A stretch of 64,000 nucleotides of DNA from Didymella arachidicola (taxonomy: Eukaryota > Ascomycota > Dothideomycetes > Pleosporales > Didymellaceae), in assembly GCA_016630955.3 (NCBI GenBank), contig CM049991.1, forward strand, positions 310,001 through 374,000, given 5' to 3'. The first letter of the stretch is position 1, and each line of letters starts with the position of its first letter. Both the position numbers and the translations under genes were made by a program. The notes beneath the pieces were generated by a model. It was not told the DNA's origin, searched no databases, and saw only the letters and a program-made list of their open reading frames with translations. Positions 33,388 to 44,887 of this stretch are shown here, in pieces.

Positions 33388-34374
33388 ATGGGCTGGCTGT
33401 GGGGCAACAGCAACGACTCAAACAAGCTCGACCTTTCCCTACAGGAATTTCTGAAGAAGGAGGCACCGACAGGTCCGAAGCCTTCACTGCCCGCGGCACC
33501 GAGAGAGAAGCCCATCGCAAACACACCTGCGCCGGCGCCGGCGCCTGCGCAAGCACCCATTGCAACCGAAAAGCCGACCGTACCTCCGCAATCACAATTT
33601 CAGGATGGCCGCTATGCGCACTTATGGAAGAACTACACCCCCCAAGATGTTCTTGTAGACCGAGGAAAGAACGAGCAGGACAGGCTGAGGGATCTTGTGG
33701 ATGCATACAATGGCCGCAATTCTACTATTGGAGAGGTTGCCATGCAGAATTGCGCAGTAGAGTACTTGGAACAATTCGAGTGCTTCAGGAGCCCTAAAAC
33801 ATGGCTGTCAATGGGCACGTTGTGCAATGCAGAGTCGAGGAAGTTCAATCGGTGCTACGATATGCAGTCAAAGTTCTTGAAAGCACTGGGCTACCTGTCG
33901 CTCGATCCACGTACACCAGATGAAGACGAGAGGATCCAGATGCACGCCGATAAGCTATACCAGCAGATGCTCCAGCAAGAGGCAGAAATCGAAAAGGCGG
34001 AGAAAGAGGGTAGGGAGCCACCGAAGTTTGAGAGCGTTCTTTCAAAAGCCAACGTGGCGCGAGCTACAGCAGGCAATCAGACTGCGACTATGCCTCTAGC
34101 GCAAGGTGGTGCACCAGTCGAGACAGAAGAAGATATTTGGGGTCAGATCAAGCCTGAAGCACGTAAAAAATACGAGGATTCTATAGCTAAATTGCCGCCA
34201 AACGATCAGGAGATTGAGCGCATGGCTATTCTTGGCGAGCTCAAAGCACAAGCGGGTATGTCCAAGCAGGTCGAACAGACGTTCATTGAGGAGCGAATCA
34301 ACCGCATGAAGAGGAAGGAAGCCGGACAGGCAACAATTGGAGATACCATCAAAAGCTGGTGGGGCTGGGGCTGA
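33388..34374 (+). CDS. Twin CX9C (CHCH-like) protein, probably mitochondrial intermembrane space
   Basis: An intronless 328-residue ORF from the ATG at 33388; an ATG at 33322 is in frame, but its extra 22 residues would run into the neighbouring promoter. The N-terminal part is Pro/Ala-rich (PAPAPAPAQAP). The core has two CX9C motifs, C-AVEYLEQFE-C and C-NAESRKFNR-C, the signature of proteins imported and oxidised by Mia40/Erv1 in the intermembrane space. The C-terminal 150 residues are charged helices, longer than in the small respiratory-chain assembly factors, so this is not one of the classic Cmc/Cox proteins. Function unknown. Confidence 0.72.
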   Translation: MGWLWGNSNDSNKLDLSLQEFLKKEAPTGPKPSLPAAPREKPIANTPAPAPAPAQAPIATEKPTVPPQSQFQDGRYAHLWKNYTPQDVLVDRGKNEQDRLRDLVDAYNGRNSTIGEVAMQNCAVEYLEQFECFRSPKTWLSMGTLCNAESRKFNRCYDMQSKFLKALGYLSLDPRTPDEDERIQMHADKLYQQMLQQEAEIEKAEKEGREPPKFESVLSKANVARATAGNQTATMPLAQGGAPVETEEDIWGQIKPEARKKYEDSIAKLPPNDQEIERMAILGELKAQAGMSKQVEQTFIEERINRMKRKEAGQATIGDTIKSWWGWG

Positions 34375-35930
34375 GCATGGACACATGTACTGTACGTATT
34401 GTGTATAAGTACGTATGATATGGTCTTTGTGTTGACTCCATGACAGTTTGCCTCACCAGATATTCTTGTTAACTTATAGAAGTAGGCGCCCTTATATTTC
34501 AGAGTGCCAGATGGCACGACTCAGAATTGCTCCACGCTGTGCACTTCTTTCGTAATGTGTAGACATGCAGTGCTCGTAGTATGTGGAGCACACACGCTTA
34601 TCGGAGTTATCGTAGGCATGCACTGCGGACGCGTGTCAGCATATGTGGCACAGTCTATCGTACGATCAACATACATTTCTGTTTGTACGAAGGCCCAACA
34701 GAAAGAGTTGTGTAAACGACGCTTGTTTGTTGTTTGGTGGTAAGAAGCAAGCTTGTCCCTACTCCCAGACGGAACTGCGGGTAATGTGCACCTGTTGCTC
34801 AACACTACCACAAAACTTTGGACTTCTATGATCATCCACAGCTTCTTGCAAGTCCCGATCCCTGGAGACCCTTGGGGACTGGGACTCCCAAATCTACGAA
34901 TGCGTGCGTTCTGCTGCGTTACAATACCCCTGACTCTAGGACAAGTCCACAAGGTCGTCGAGGATGACCAAGATTAGCTTGCCGCACACAGCAAGGATCT
35001 CGAAGAAGTGGAAGTGCGAAGACGGCTAGCAGACGACTTCGATACCATCGGCGGTGAACACGGCTGCTAAATGGCTACCAACGGTTCAAGCCGAAGTAGA
35101 CTTCGCGTCATGCATTGCGCTCTCTGCCGTCGCGTTGCATCTACTCCATCCAAACTTTGGGTATCAGGATTTCGGTTGCGGCTGCCGGATGGTCGTCGGC
35201 ATTTTCAGAACTACACACCACCGTCATTCCGTAAACGCAAAATCAGCCTCGAATTCGCGGTGTTGAGCCCTCATTGGCACTACCCGGCTGCTCCTTTAAT
35301 CAATGACCGCTCACTGCATTCACAAAACACCTTGACAAAGGAAACGGCACATCTGACTCGAGCTACTGGAGGCGCTTCTAAGAACCAGGCGTCATCGCGG
35401 AGCCGATCACTGAGCTTGAGCAGAACACGACGCCAAAGGATTGGTCCTGCCAGCCAAGGCGCACGATAAGCTTAAATTACGTTCAACGGGTACGCATTCA
35501 GCCATTCTGCGGCTGTAGTGCTCACGACTTGTTGCGGTTCTAAATAAGGGATTTGCATATGACGTCCGATTAGCGCCATCACGTGCCATTGAAAATGGGT
35601 AGAACGGCTAAGCGGATGGCAGTAATTGGATGTGACCGCATCGTGTTTTCGATGGCAGTTAAAATCCGGATGTCGTTTGGATTCAGCATGTCTTCGGGGT
35701 AGCGCGCCGCATCAATGTTTTGACGTGGCTCTGACGAGTGGCAGCCACAACCTGATGTGAGCCGCACCTGAGCAGAGGGAGTGACTGCATACTATTCACG
35801 TAGCTATATAGCCTCGGGTCATCCTCGCACTCAATCACTTGCACTCCAGTGGCCGTCAGACTCTGCCCGATTGCGATATACATTTCAGATCCTCTCATTT
35901 CTCAGCAAAAAGTACCATTCACGCACAACA
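34375..35930. other. Intergenic region
   Basis: 1.56 kb. Several short ORFs on both strands, none with recognisable motifs, codon use or consistent splice signals. No repeat family of this window is found here. The right 200 bp should be the promoter of the MARVEL-like gene. Confidence 0.45.
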
Positions 35931-36665
35931 ATGGCACGCTACCAGGTGCCTCTCGACGGTCCGGCCGACCCTCACTACCAGGACCAGAAGCCTACCGGTC
36001 TACTCACACGCTTTGTACCCGCGCGTCTACGAAACACAGCATTCTACCGGATCTTGCTCCGTCTGACTCGCGTCCTTCAATTCATTTCCTCCATCGTCTC
36101 ACTCGGAATCTTCTCCCAGCGTCTCTACAAGGTCTACCGCTTGGTCAACTCGATCAAGACACGTCGCGGCGTCAACGGCTCTTACGGCGCAGTCGAAGGC
36201 ATCCTCGCTGCCGCCGTCCTTTACACACTTATCTCCACGATCTTTGGCCTGATCAAGAAGTCCGCCAATCCAGGAGGAAAGGCGCTGCGCTGGCTATGGG
36301 TGCTCCTCGATCTCGCCTTCGTCGGCGCTTTCATCGCTGTTTCTGTTCTTACGCGCCCTAATGGCGGGCCAGCGGGCCCAAGGCACTGCTACACCGGCCG
36401 CAACGCCGACAACGCCGCCAATATCGCTCAAGGTCAAAATGCTTCGCAGGACGATACTTGCAATCTGCCCTGGGGAACTTTCATCTTGGCTATCATCAGC
36501 ACGTGAGTCTATGTGCTTCTTGAATGAGGAATGCTGCTAACAAGTCATGCTAGGTTGCTCCACGCCCTTACTGCCGCGTTCCATGAGATCAAGGTCCACC
36601 ATCGTAAGACCAAAGCTGCCCGTGCTGAGGAGAAGGTGTTGCACGAGCAAAATGTGCGTGTTTAG
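35931..36665 (+). CDS. MARVEL-like four-pass membrane protein
   Basis: Two exons, 35931-36502 and 36554-36665 (51 bp intron with GCTAAC branch site), 227 residues. It opens with a short hydrophilic tail (MARYQVPLDGPADPHYQDQK), then hydrophobic segments at about residues 45-62, 83-103, 115-133 and 178-196, the last continuing over the splice (ILAIIST then LLHALTAAFHEI). Between segments 3 and 4 lies an extracellular-type loop with two cysteines (RHCYTGRN...DDTCNLPWG). The C-terminus is basic and helical (KVHHRKTKAARAEEKV). Topology and loop match fungal MARVEL-domain proteins; role unknown. Confidence 0.78.
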
Positions 36666-37719
36666 ACCGTGTCGCATTGGTCGATGAGCGATGAGACGAG
36701 TCGATTGTAACAGTGGATTTTCTCATGAGATATAGTTTCGCAAATCAAGATAGTACATACCCAATCAAAAGAAATGTGTGCTTGGCGATTCTGTGCTTTA
36801 CGTACGTGTAGGAGTGTGAGGTTGGGATAAGGGCCGGTGCAAGGATTGTTGATGTGTCGTCTATGAGCGTAGAGGTAAGGCGTATCCTGCTTCATGAGAT
36901 GCTAGGAGGTGGACGTCTTGGCCCTTCCCAAACTGTCGTCAGAGTAGCAAGTAGATCATGACAGATGCTCAGATGCGTGCTACAGGCAGTGGACTGCCTT
37001 GTTTCGACATCAGCTGCATGCTTGATGTGGGTGACCACGGGTAAAGCAAGTAATTTTGTCTCGGCCGACTTCACAAGGGTGGTTGCGGGTAGTGTCTTGA
37101 GAAGGCAAATTCAGTATGTGACTGAAGAGGTCCACGGGTTGCTGCGCGGCGGGTAGGAACACAGGAGGTACTGGGTTGTGGCTCATCTAATGGAACGGCG
37201 AAATGTTCGTGGGTGCACCGCTTCTGTCAGGAGCATGCATACTAGGGTGTGCCATGCTACTTTGAACGAGTGCAGGAATAGACGCCGTAGTGTTCGCTGT
37301 TAACACAGCAGTGCATAGCGACCTTGCAATTGCTACTTTGCGTCGTGGGCGTTGTTTGGCGCTGAAAATTGCCACTTTGTTGGCAGCAGATGTCGAATGA
37401 GCTAAACATATATGTATGGTATATGTGGGTGTTGATATGGTAGTGATGAGGATTTCGACTGACATTTGTTAGTCTATAGGGTAGACTTACGCACAGTGAG
37501 TTTCGAGTCGTGGGCTGAGGATAAGGATACCCAGTTTGTTCTGTCGTTTTCCTGATCTTTGCTTAGCCATCCATCTCCACGCTTATCCCTGTCCTTCATT
37601 TTTGCGATGTTGCTTGTTTCCCTTCCATCGTGTGCCACACGGGCAGCTATTGTGGGTAGCTCAGCGGCCTCCCCCGCCCTCCTCATGGCTGTTGGCGCGA
37701 TTTCTTGTGGTTGTTCCTT
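36666..37719. other. Intergenic region
   Basis: 1.05 kb without a supported gene. An open frame at 37474-37686 (minus) lies just beyond the stop of the next gene and may be an untranslated or read-through stretch. Confidence 0.4.
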
Positions 37720-38151
37720 TCATCCCATGTTCCAGTCCTCGCCATCATGTCCTTCTTCCTCACTGCTTCCATCGTCCTCAATGTCTATGGGCTTGACTTC
37801 GACCTCGCATTTCCTTGCATAACATCCATCCATCTCGGCTCCACCGACACCGATGCCAGTATAGAGGCCATTCTTCACCTCGTCAATGATTCTGTCTTCG
37901 TCAATCTCGAAGCCTGGACTGGTGCGGGCGAACATGATTTTTTTGGCGCGAAGATTGGCAGCCCGAGATGTAGTGTGCACGGAGTCGATTGAGGTGGTTC
38001 CTTTCCCTCTATCGAAGTCGGCCGCGGTAGTGTAGCGTGTGTCGGTGACGATGTATACGACCTTCGCTGCTTTGCGCGACCTCGGGCCCGCGCTACATGC
38101 GCGGTTGTTCTCTTCTTCAAGGGGCATAGTGTCGCTTTTAAGCTGTCTCAT
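37720..38151 (-). CDS. Hypothetical protein, 143 residues
   Basis: The start is the ATG at 38149-38151, because the upstream in-frame start at 38172 is TTG. The core reads KVVYIVTDTRYTTAADFDRG, then VHTTSRAANLRAKKIMF, IDEDRIIDEVKNGLYTGIGV and MDGCYARKCEVEVKPI, a mixture of strand and helix that looks like a small folded domain. It ends in an acidic tail (EDDGSSEEEGHDGED). I recall similar unnamed proteins in other ascomycetes but cannot name the family. No introns needed, no signal peptide, no membrane segment. Confidence 0.55.
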   Translation of the reverse strand: MRQLKSDTMPLEEENNRACSAGPRSRKAAKVVYIVTDTRYTTAADFDRGKGTTSIDSVHTTSRAANLRAKKIMFARTSPGFEIDEDRIIDEVKNGLYTGIGVGGAEMDGCYARKCEVEVKPIDIEDDGSSEEEGHDGEDWNMG

Positions 38152-40525
38152 AACAGCGTGTTGTGCGGCCAAGAGTATATATAAGATTGACTCGTTCCAC
38201 TGGAAGGCTCGAGATGTTTCTCACTGCGACTCAACTGCTCTTTCTGAGGATCTGGACATCTGATAAGGAAATGCGCGGGCCAACTGGGCGTCATATGGTG
38301 TACCTAAAAACAGGGTCTGAGTCCGATTATGTATCGATGCAAATGTCTTGTCTGCGAAAGAAAGACGATTAGCCCTGCGCAACATAGTGTTACCCACTTT
38401 CCTGTGTAGGCTTACTGTGGCTGCTGCAGGCTAGCTGAAGGAATGGCACTTTTCGCCGGTCCGAGCCTGCCTGCCTCCTGGTTCTCACAATTACTGAATG
38501 GAGGGGTAGAGCAGGAGTCTTCTTTGAAGGCATGGAAGCCGCCACCGACGGAGTGGCACCATGGCACTGCTTCCCGCTTAATCAATGGATAGGTCTTATT
38601 TGTCATCGTATGTGTATGGGACCAATTCACGGTCATAAAGTCCATGCACCAACCAGAGGACCTAAAGATGTTAGCAGCAGGAGCCTTTGACTATTTCGGT
38701 GGATTCCCCCGAATGTATCACCGACTAACGAGGCCGACTACATGTGGATGTCAAAACAACGACAGCAGAAGACCGCTTGACCGCGATGGGAGCAACGTAA
38801 AACTTTGGTTTGTAGATCGATTCGAGCGAGCCTTGCTGTTGCGCTGCACGCGGCTGTGGCGGACGCAGTCCAGACCGCGAAAGAATGCCGGATGTATAGT
38901 TCGTTCCGCGGAGAGCCCTCTCACAAGACCTGGGACCTCCTGTTCCCACATTCGTCACTTTCGATGGCAAGCTGTCCAGCCCCAGGCCTGTTCTGGTCTG
39001 GTCATGAACACAACGGTCAGCATGTCAGACGTGAGCCAGGACAATCGCATGTCCTCGTCGAATTTCTTGCGCCTTTCCTAGGCTCAGTCTTAGATCGGCT
39101 AGTTTCAATCCCAAAACACTGGCAGCAAGGCTACATCGGAAGGAGAACGCTTGCCCAGGGTTCTTTCAGTGGCATTTACTCTGGTAAAAAATTCGTGGTT
39201 GTCGAGATGTGGCCCACGGAGACGAGGCGCTTGGAAGAATGGGCACCAAGGTGGCGTTCACCAGACCCTGCTCCTTAGCGTGCACGGACTTACCCATCAT
39301 CACGAGACCGCGACATTGCTGCATCCCGAGGTCGACATTCGCACCTTGCTATGCAAAGCTGCGGATTCGAACTTTCGAACTCGCCGAAGAAATCACCTAC
39401 AATTCGGCAGACGGATGTCATCGAACGATGGATCAAAACGCTGACAAGAGCCTTATAGCAATTATGTGCGCGCCTGCGGCCGTACCAGGGCTTTGTCCTG
39501 AGAGGAAGCTTCCCGTGATCTGCAACCCTGCATTGTGACTGCATCGGCGAATCTCCACTGAGCTCACATGATCATCTATAGAGTGGAAGGAACATGACGC
39601 TGCCGACTTCGAGTGGCTGTGCTGCAGCAATCCATGGGTCAGACTGTCAACAACGTGTGAGTCAATCCATGTACCTCTGTAGACAATACAACTGTTCAGA
39701 ACTCTGCAATTTCATCACAATATTCGGCTGAAAGCTACAAACATCTCACACAAGCCTTCCTAGTCTGCACGCGTTTATCATGGCGCTCTGACATATAACC
39801 CGCGACCCACGCCATCTAGCAATATGAATGCCAGCGAAAGAAAACCACGATAGACTATGCTCAAGATGGTCTGCAATGCTGGTTCGAAGTCAAATGTATG
39901 CCCCACAGACCGTTGAAGCCATCGTCGAGATCTCTGAGCCCGGTCCACCTGAAGGGCCGAAATGGGTCCTTATGGATGTCGTTCCTAATATGCATGTGTA
40001 GAAAACCGGCAAAAAAAACTTTTGCATCACATTCGCGACTTCACGATCCAGATGCCTTCCTAATTTCGGATCATCGCCGACGCCCCAGAAAAAAAAGTTT
40101 CGTGCCGAGCCGCCGCCGACAAACAAAATTCAAAATTCACCCCGAAGTCTGCTTTTACACAGAAGTTGGCAGAACAGGAGTCAAGAGGTACAAGCAGCCA
40201 ACATCGTGATGCAAGCATGGCTAACACACCAAAAGCTCGGGTCTTTAGGTGCGCTCAGCAACGATCCTACAGCACAAGCAGGTACAGCCATCACGTGACA
40301 TTGTCCCTCAACGCACGCAAGCATAGCTTGTACATCTTGGTTTACCACTGTGTGTTACACTCTTAAGCTGTAGACCAGCACTGAGAAGCACTTTGATCGC
40401 GGCGTTCAACAAACGCATTCACACATTTTGATAACACGCGATAATTACAAGCTTGCTGGGCCTGCTACCTCTGCAATCACAATCTCTCTCGCGAGAACTA
40501 TACCGGGAACCACACAGCATTAACA
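38152..40525. other. Gene-poor region
   Basis: 2.4 kb with scattered unsupported ORFs, none with motifs or matching splice sites. Homopolymer A runs occur near 40010 and 40090. The last 100 bp are presumably the promoter of the next gene. Confidence 0.4.
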
Positions 40526-41455
40526 ATGGCAATGACTATGCGAACACTACTCCCCATGCTTCCGCCTGAGTTGCGGAACTCGGTCTACAGCTACCTATCT
40601 CCTTCAGCAGAACCCACAAATGACGGCCTGCCCGTGCGTCTCAGGTCGTATTCCTGCAAACATACCCTTGTTCAGATCTGCCCAGTTCATTCCGGTTCTA
40701 CTGCACTCCTTACACTACAACGCTACGGCTTTCTTGAAGGCAACGAGTACCGAACATGGCTCCTCAACAATGGGATAACACTACGCATCGGTGTCGTTTT
40801 CAAGAGCCGGGCGAACACATTCATACAAGAGCACTGGGACAAGAAGATCGAAACGCACATGCAAAAGCTAGCAAAGCAGCACCCCTGGTTGAAGAAGGTC
40901 ACAAAATACGACATCCATATCCTCTGGGACGCACCGGATGGAGTGTTAAGAAGCAAGCATAACCGCCGCAGCGCAGGCCAGATACCGCTCGCTATGATTC
41001 GTACGCTTACTGACCTAATGGATCAAAACATCCGGCAGAGAGCTGGTGACATCCAGGTCAGGCTACGTCTGGCGCATCACGTCGCAGGTGTTGCAGTCAG
41101 ATCTTCTCCACGATTTGGACTCGGCAGCTTCATGACGTTGCCACCGGAAATGACGGCCTTGAAATGCGCACGGCAAACGCTGGAGGTATGGAAAGAGCCA
41201 TGTCCGAAGATCCTACCGCGCAAGTCCGCGCGATTGACACCTGTGGTTACAAAAGTTGCAGAGAAGGAGCTGCTAAGCTGTGCAAATGGCACAGTAGATT
41301 GGGTGAGGTGGGGCCATGGGACGCTGATAGTGAGCAAAACAGAGAAAATGGGAAGGCGGACCTGTACGACGTGGATGGACACAGGAATTGCATACGACTC
41401 ACCGACTGAGCTTATGCTGTTCGAGCTGCTAGAAGACTGCCAGGGCCGCAGGTGA
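40526..41455 (+). CDS. F-box-like fungal protein of unknown function
   Basis: An intronless 309-residue ORF with ATG at 40526. It begins MTMRTLLPMLPPELRNSVYS, a degenerate F-box-like motif common at the start of dothideomycete hypothetical proteins (LPPELRN-x-(V/I)Y-x-(Y/L)). The rest mixes strands and helices without a known domain; a pair KKIETHMQKLAKQHPWLKK and a late strand TVDWVRWGHGTLIVSKT are notable. No signal peptide or membrane segment. The group is expanded in these fungi and mostly uncharacterised. Confidence 0.65.
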   Translation: MAMTMRTLLPMLPPELRNSVYSYLSPSAEPTNDGLPVRLRSYSCKHTLVQICPVHSGSTALLTLQRYGFLEGNEYRTWLLNNGITLRIGVVFKSRANTFIQEHWDKKIETHMQKLAKQHPWLKKVTKYDIHILWDAPDGVLRSKHNRRSAGQIPLAMIRTLTDLMDQNIRQRAGDIQVRLRLAHHVAGVAVRSSPRFGLGSFMTLPPEMTALKCARQTLEVWKEPCPKILPRKSARLTPVVTKVAEKELLSCANGTVDWVRWGHGTLIVSKTEKMGRRTCTTWMDTGIAYDSPTELMLFELLEDCQGRR

Positions 41456-41862
41456 CACGTTAAAACGAAGAACAAACCAAAAGCAAATCAAGTACAAACG
41501 ACATTGAGTCTTGAAAGTTAATGAAGGATCTGGCAAAGGGGTCTTTGGTGCTTATTGCCATCTCTCCCTCCCCGTCACCTGCAAGTTACACAGAGACGTG
41601 CAAGGCTTATTTACAGAGCGGCCATGTGTTTGGTGTCTAATCTGTACGTAGGTTGGTATAAGCCGTCAGGGTCTTTGCGATGGTTAGAGCGGATGATAGT
41701 GCAGGCGCCGGAGGAGATCCGAGGCATCAGCGATCGATTGACCCCAGATTGTTCATCCCGCTCCAGAAGCACTCACGTCATCGTACATGGAAGCAGGAAA
41801 CCGCAACCCCTCCAACTGCCAAAAGTCAACCACGATGTCCTCAGCTACCTCTAATCTACAGA
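41456..41862. other. Intergenic region
   Basis: 407 bp upstream of the aldolase gene. An ATG at 41834 opens a different frame, and I see no support for it. Confidence 0.4.
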
Positions 41863-42848
41863 ATGTCTGCAGGTTACTTCCCCAAGCGCGAAAAGGTCGG
41901 ACTTGAGGACCTCTTCAAAGGGCTCGTCACAGCCTCCCATATTCTCCACCACCATGATGTTATGGACGCGTACGGACACATATCCGTGCGATCCCCTGAC
42001 AATGCTGCAACCTTCTGGATGCCTTGCAATATGCCGCCTGCTCTTGTGAGCTCGCCTGACGACCTTGTCGAGTACCACATTGAAACCGCCGATCCTGTCG
42101 AGAAGAATGTGAAACCTGGCTACCTTGAGCGCCACATCCATAGCGAGATATACAAGCGGTTCCCAAACATCAACAGCGTGGTACACAGTCATGCAAGTGA
42201 TGTATTGCCCTATTGCATCAGCGGGGTACCTCTCAAGAACACAATACACATGGCAGGCTTCTTGGGTACGTGCACTTGTCGCGCTCGTCTGAACTGGAGC
42301 TTACAGTAGCAACTGCAGGTACGGATGTTCCGGTATGGGCCTCATCTGCATCGGATTTCCTCGTCCGTGACTCGAGCCTCGGTGCGTCCCTTGCAGCAAC
42401 ATTCAAGCCGGCGACATCGGCTGGATTCGTCTACTCAAAGGTCCGATCAGCTCTTCCGGGCGCCAAACCTGAACCATCGCTCGAACCAGATCATTCGACT
42501 GTTTTGCTGCAGGGACATGGCTTCACAACGTTGGCGCATGGTATCGAAGAAGCCGTGTACCAAGCAATATACACCAAAGAGGCCGCCAAAGCTCAGACGA
42601 CAGCACTTATCATTCATAACGCCCATTTCAGCCACACTCTTGAAGGCAAGATCGATATCGAGGCGGGTGGGAAGATTAAGTCAGGAAAAGCTAAAGGAGA
42701 GGGGGATCTCAAGTACCTGACGGAAAAACAATCTCACGACACCTGGGAGTCCATGCAGGCGACGGTAAGAAGACCATGGGCACTTTGGTGTCGCGAAGTT
42801 GAGATTAGTCCACTTTACAAGAACGATTGTCCTAGTGGTGAAGATTGA
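41863..42848 (+). CDS. Class II aldolase/adducin-family protein
   Basis: Two exons, 41863-42265 and 42319-42848 (intron 53 bp), 310 residues. The fold is recognised by LFKGLVTASHILHHHDVMDA, YGHISVRSP, PGYLERHIHSEIYKRFPNIN and the zinc-ligand motif VVHSHASDVLPYCIS (HxH), then a late LLQGHGFTTLAHGIEEAVYQ that carries the third histidine. Members include L-fuculose-phosphate aldolase and related metal-dependent lyases or decarboxylases; fungal relatives are annotated only at family level, so the substrate is unknown. The stop codon is followed after 5 bp by the end of a MITE, so the transcript's 3' end probably lies in transposon sequence. Confidence 0.85.
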
Positions 42849-42930
42849 GTACTTACTGTGGTAGAGGGCATAAGTATTGTGGGTGGGTCTTAGACAAGCT
42901 TGTCGACATTCTCACGTATTAAAACCTTTA

Positions 42931-44741
42931 ACGTACCCCACGGGCGAGTCGGACACTTTTGCCAAGACCCCACCAAACCACCCTCACTACAAATGCCGCC
43001 CTAACAACACCAGTTAGACGCGTTAAAAGAACGCCAGATACAGCTTGCGCTTCAAGCTCTTGAACAAGACACAACTCTCTCCCTACGGCGCGCTGCAGCT
43101 ATATATAGAGCTCCCCTACAGACACTAAGCGACCGACGCGCCGGACGACCTTCACGAGCCAATTCTATAGCTAACTCACGGAGCCTGACCAATACTGAGG
43201 AGCGGGTGATTGTTGATCACATACTTGAGCTGGTAGCGCGAGGATTTCCCCCTCGTCTGGCTGCTGTAGCTGATATGGCCAATTCTTTGCGCGCTAAGCG
43301 CAATCTGGGCCATGTTGGCATAAATTGGCCTAGTACGTTCGTTAAGCGCTAACCAGAGCTTGTAGTGAAGTTCAATCGCAAGTACGACTACAGAAGAGCC
43401 CTCTGTGAGGATCCTGAAGTAATCCAGGGCTGGTTTAGCCTAGTAGCCAACATTAAAGCCAAGTATGGTATACAGGATGATGACACGTACAACTTCGATG
43501 AGACAGGCTTCATGATGGGCCAGATATCCACTGGAGCAGTCGTCACAGCTTCAGAGAGACGAGGACGACCAAAGCAGGTCTAGCCAGGCAACCGGGAGTG
43601 GACAACGGTGATTAAGGGCATCAATGCTAAAGGGTGGGCCATTCCGCCCTTCATCATCTTCTAGGGCGTCATTCACCTCTCAAGCTGGTACAAAGAGGAA
43701 GATCTGCCCTAGGACTAGGTTATTGGAGTCTCTAAGAACGGCTGGACTAATAACAAGCTTGGTCTTAACTGGTTAATGCACTTTGACGCGCATACAAAGG
43801 AGCGTACTGTTGGCAGCCACTGTCTGCTAGTTATCGATGGCCACGAGATCCACGATTCGCTGGATTTCCAGCAATACTGCAAGGATAACAAGATTATCAC
43901 TTTATGTATGCCTGCGCACTCGTCGCACCTCCTGCAGCCACTTGACGTGGGCTGTTTTGGCCCTCTGAAGAAGGCGTACGGAGTTGAGGTCAATGAGCTC
44001 ATGCGCAACCGGATCAACCACATTACAAAGCAGGAGTTCCTGCCATGCTTCAAAGCGGCTCACAAGAAAGCCATTACCCCTAGCAACATCCAGGGAGGGT
44101 TCCGAGGCGCAGGACTGGTCCCTTTTGACCCAGAACGGGTCATATCAACCATTGATGTGAAGTTGCGCACTCCATCACCACCACTCCCTATTAACAACGA
44201 GCCCTGGCAGTCGCAAACCCCAAGCAATACCCTAGAATTTAAGTCGCAATTAACTCTAATTCAAGAGAAGTATAAGAAGCAGCAGGGCAGCTCACCAAAC
44301 TCTATTGCTAGCGCTCTTGAGCACTACGCAAAGGGGGCAGCAATAACTGAGCTTCGAGCAGCTAATAAGGCCGCCACGCGACGTAGATCGCACAAAAGAA
44401 AGCGGATTTAGTTAGAAGGGACTATAACAGTTAAGGAGGGCCAGCGATTAACAGCTCTAAGGGAGTTTGGGGCGCGTGGTGATGGTAAGAAGCCAAAGAG
44501 GCAGGTGTGCGCTGAAGTAGGTGAGCCCTCCCAACAACGCTGTAGACGGTGCAGAGAGGGTGGGCATAACGCGCGAACATGCAAGAATGATGTAGAAGTA
44601 GTCTCTAAGTAATATTACAGCTTGTTTCACTCTGTGCAGCGCCAATTTGTGGTGTTTTAGGCCATAATAGGGTGAGGTTTGGTAGGGTCTTGGCAAAAGT
44701 GTCCGACTCGCCCGTGTGTCCGACTCGCCCGTGGGGTACGT
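42931..44741 (+). mobile_element. Pogo-2: degenerate pogo/Fot1-like transposon nested in the MITE
   Basis: 1,811 bp. The ends read ACGTACCCCACGGGCGAGTC inward from both sides and are flanked by TA (42929-42930 and 44742-44743). The left end has one copy of the 17 bp motif ACGGGCGAGTCGGACAC; the right end has two copies in tandem. The motif is followed on both sides by TTTTGCCAAGACC, shared with pogo-3. The transposase on the plus strand is riddled with stops (next entry). It inserted in a TA within the MITE, so it is the younger of the two. Confidence 0.9.
42993..44612 (+). pseudogene. Pogo-2 transposase with multiple nonsense codons
   Basis: Reads in one frame from ATG 42993 to TAA 44610-44612 and matches the pogo-3 transposase almost throughout: RQIQLALQALEQD, RALCEDPEVIQGWF, YNFDETGFMMGQIST (first catalytic Asp), LVIDGHEIHDS and LQPLDVGCFGPLKKAYG, ending with a zinc knuckle (C-x2-C-x4-H-x4-C). 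At least seven stops interrupt it: codon 4 (MPP-stop where pogo-3 has MPPQQ), then after KR, after KQV, after PFIIF, twice at LP-stop-D-stop, and before LEGTIT. Most fit CAG/CAA to TAG/TAA or TGG to TAG changes. No frameshift is needed. This is the picture expected of RIP. Confidence 0.85.
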
Positions 44742-44887
44742 TATAGCTTGCAATTCAATAGACAGCGTACGAGTTAGCTGTTGAAGCTATTTTATTAGAT
44801 AGAAGAATAAGTAACAAGCTCTGTGTTTCGGCCCGCACCCCTGGACGCTGTTCCCCACCTACAATACTTATGCCCTATACTACAGTA

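Larger units (their letters stand above)
42854..44887 (+). mobile_element. Third MITE copy, split by pogo-2
   Basis: The left end (from 42854, TACTGTGGTAGAGGGCATAA) and right end (to 44887) are inverted repeats of 34 bp with 31 matches; outermost TA is likely the target duplication. The halves are 42854-42930 and 44742-44887, about 225 bp when joined, the same size as the copies at 3717-4169 and 3772-3994. Interior sequence resembles the copy at 3717-4169. Confidence 0.82.

Noticed and set aside
38152..38172. Earlier start of the 143-residue hypothetical protein
   Set aside because: The codon at 38172 is TTG; the ATG at 38151 is used.
38644..39538. Overlapping plus-strand ORFs of 97-157 codons
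   Set aside because: Frames overlap each other, show no motif, and no splice sites join them sensibly.
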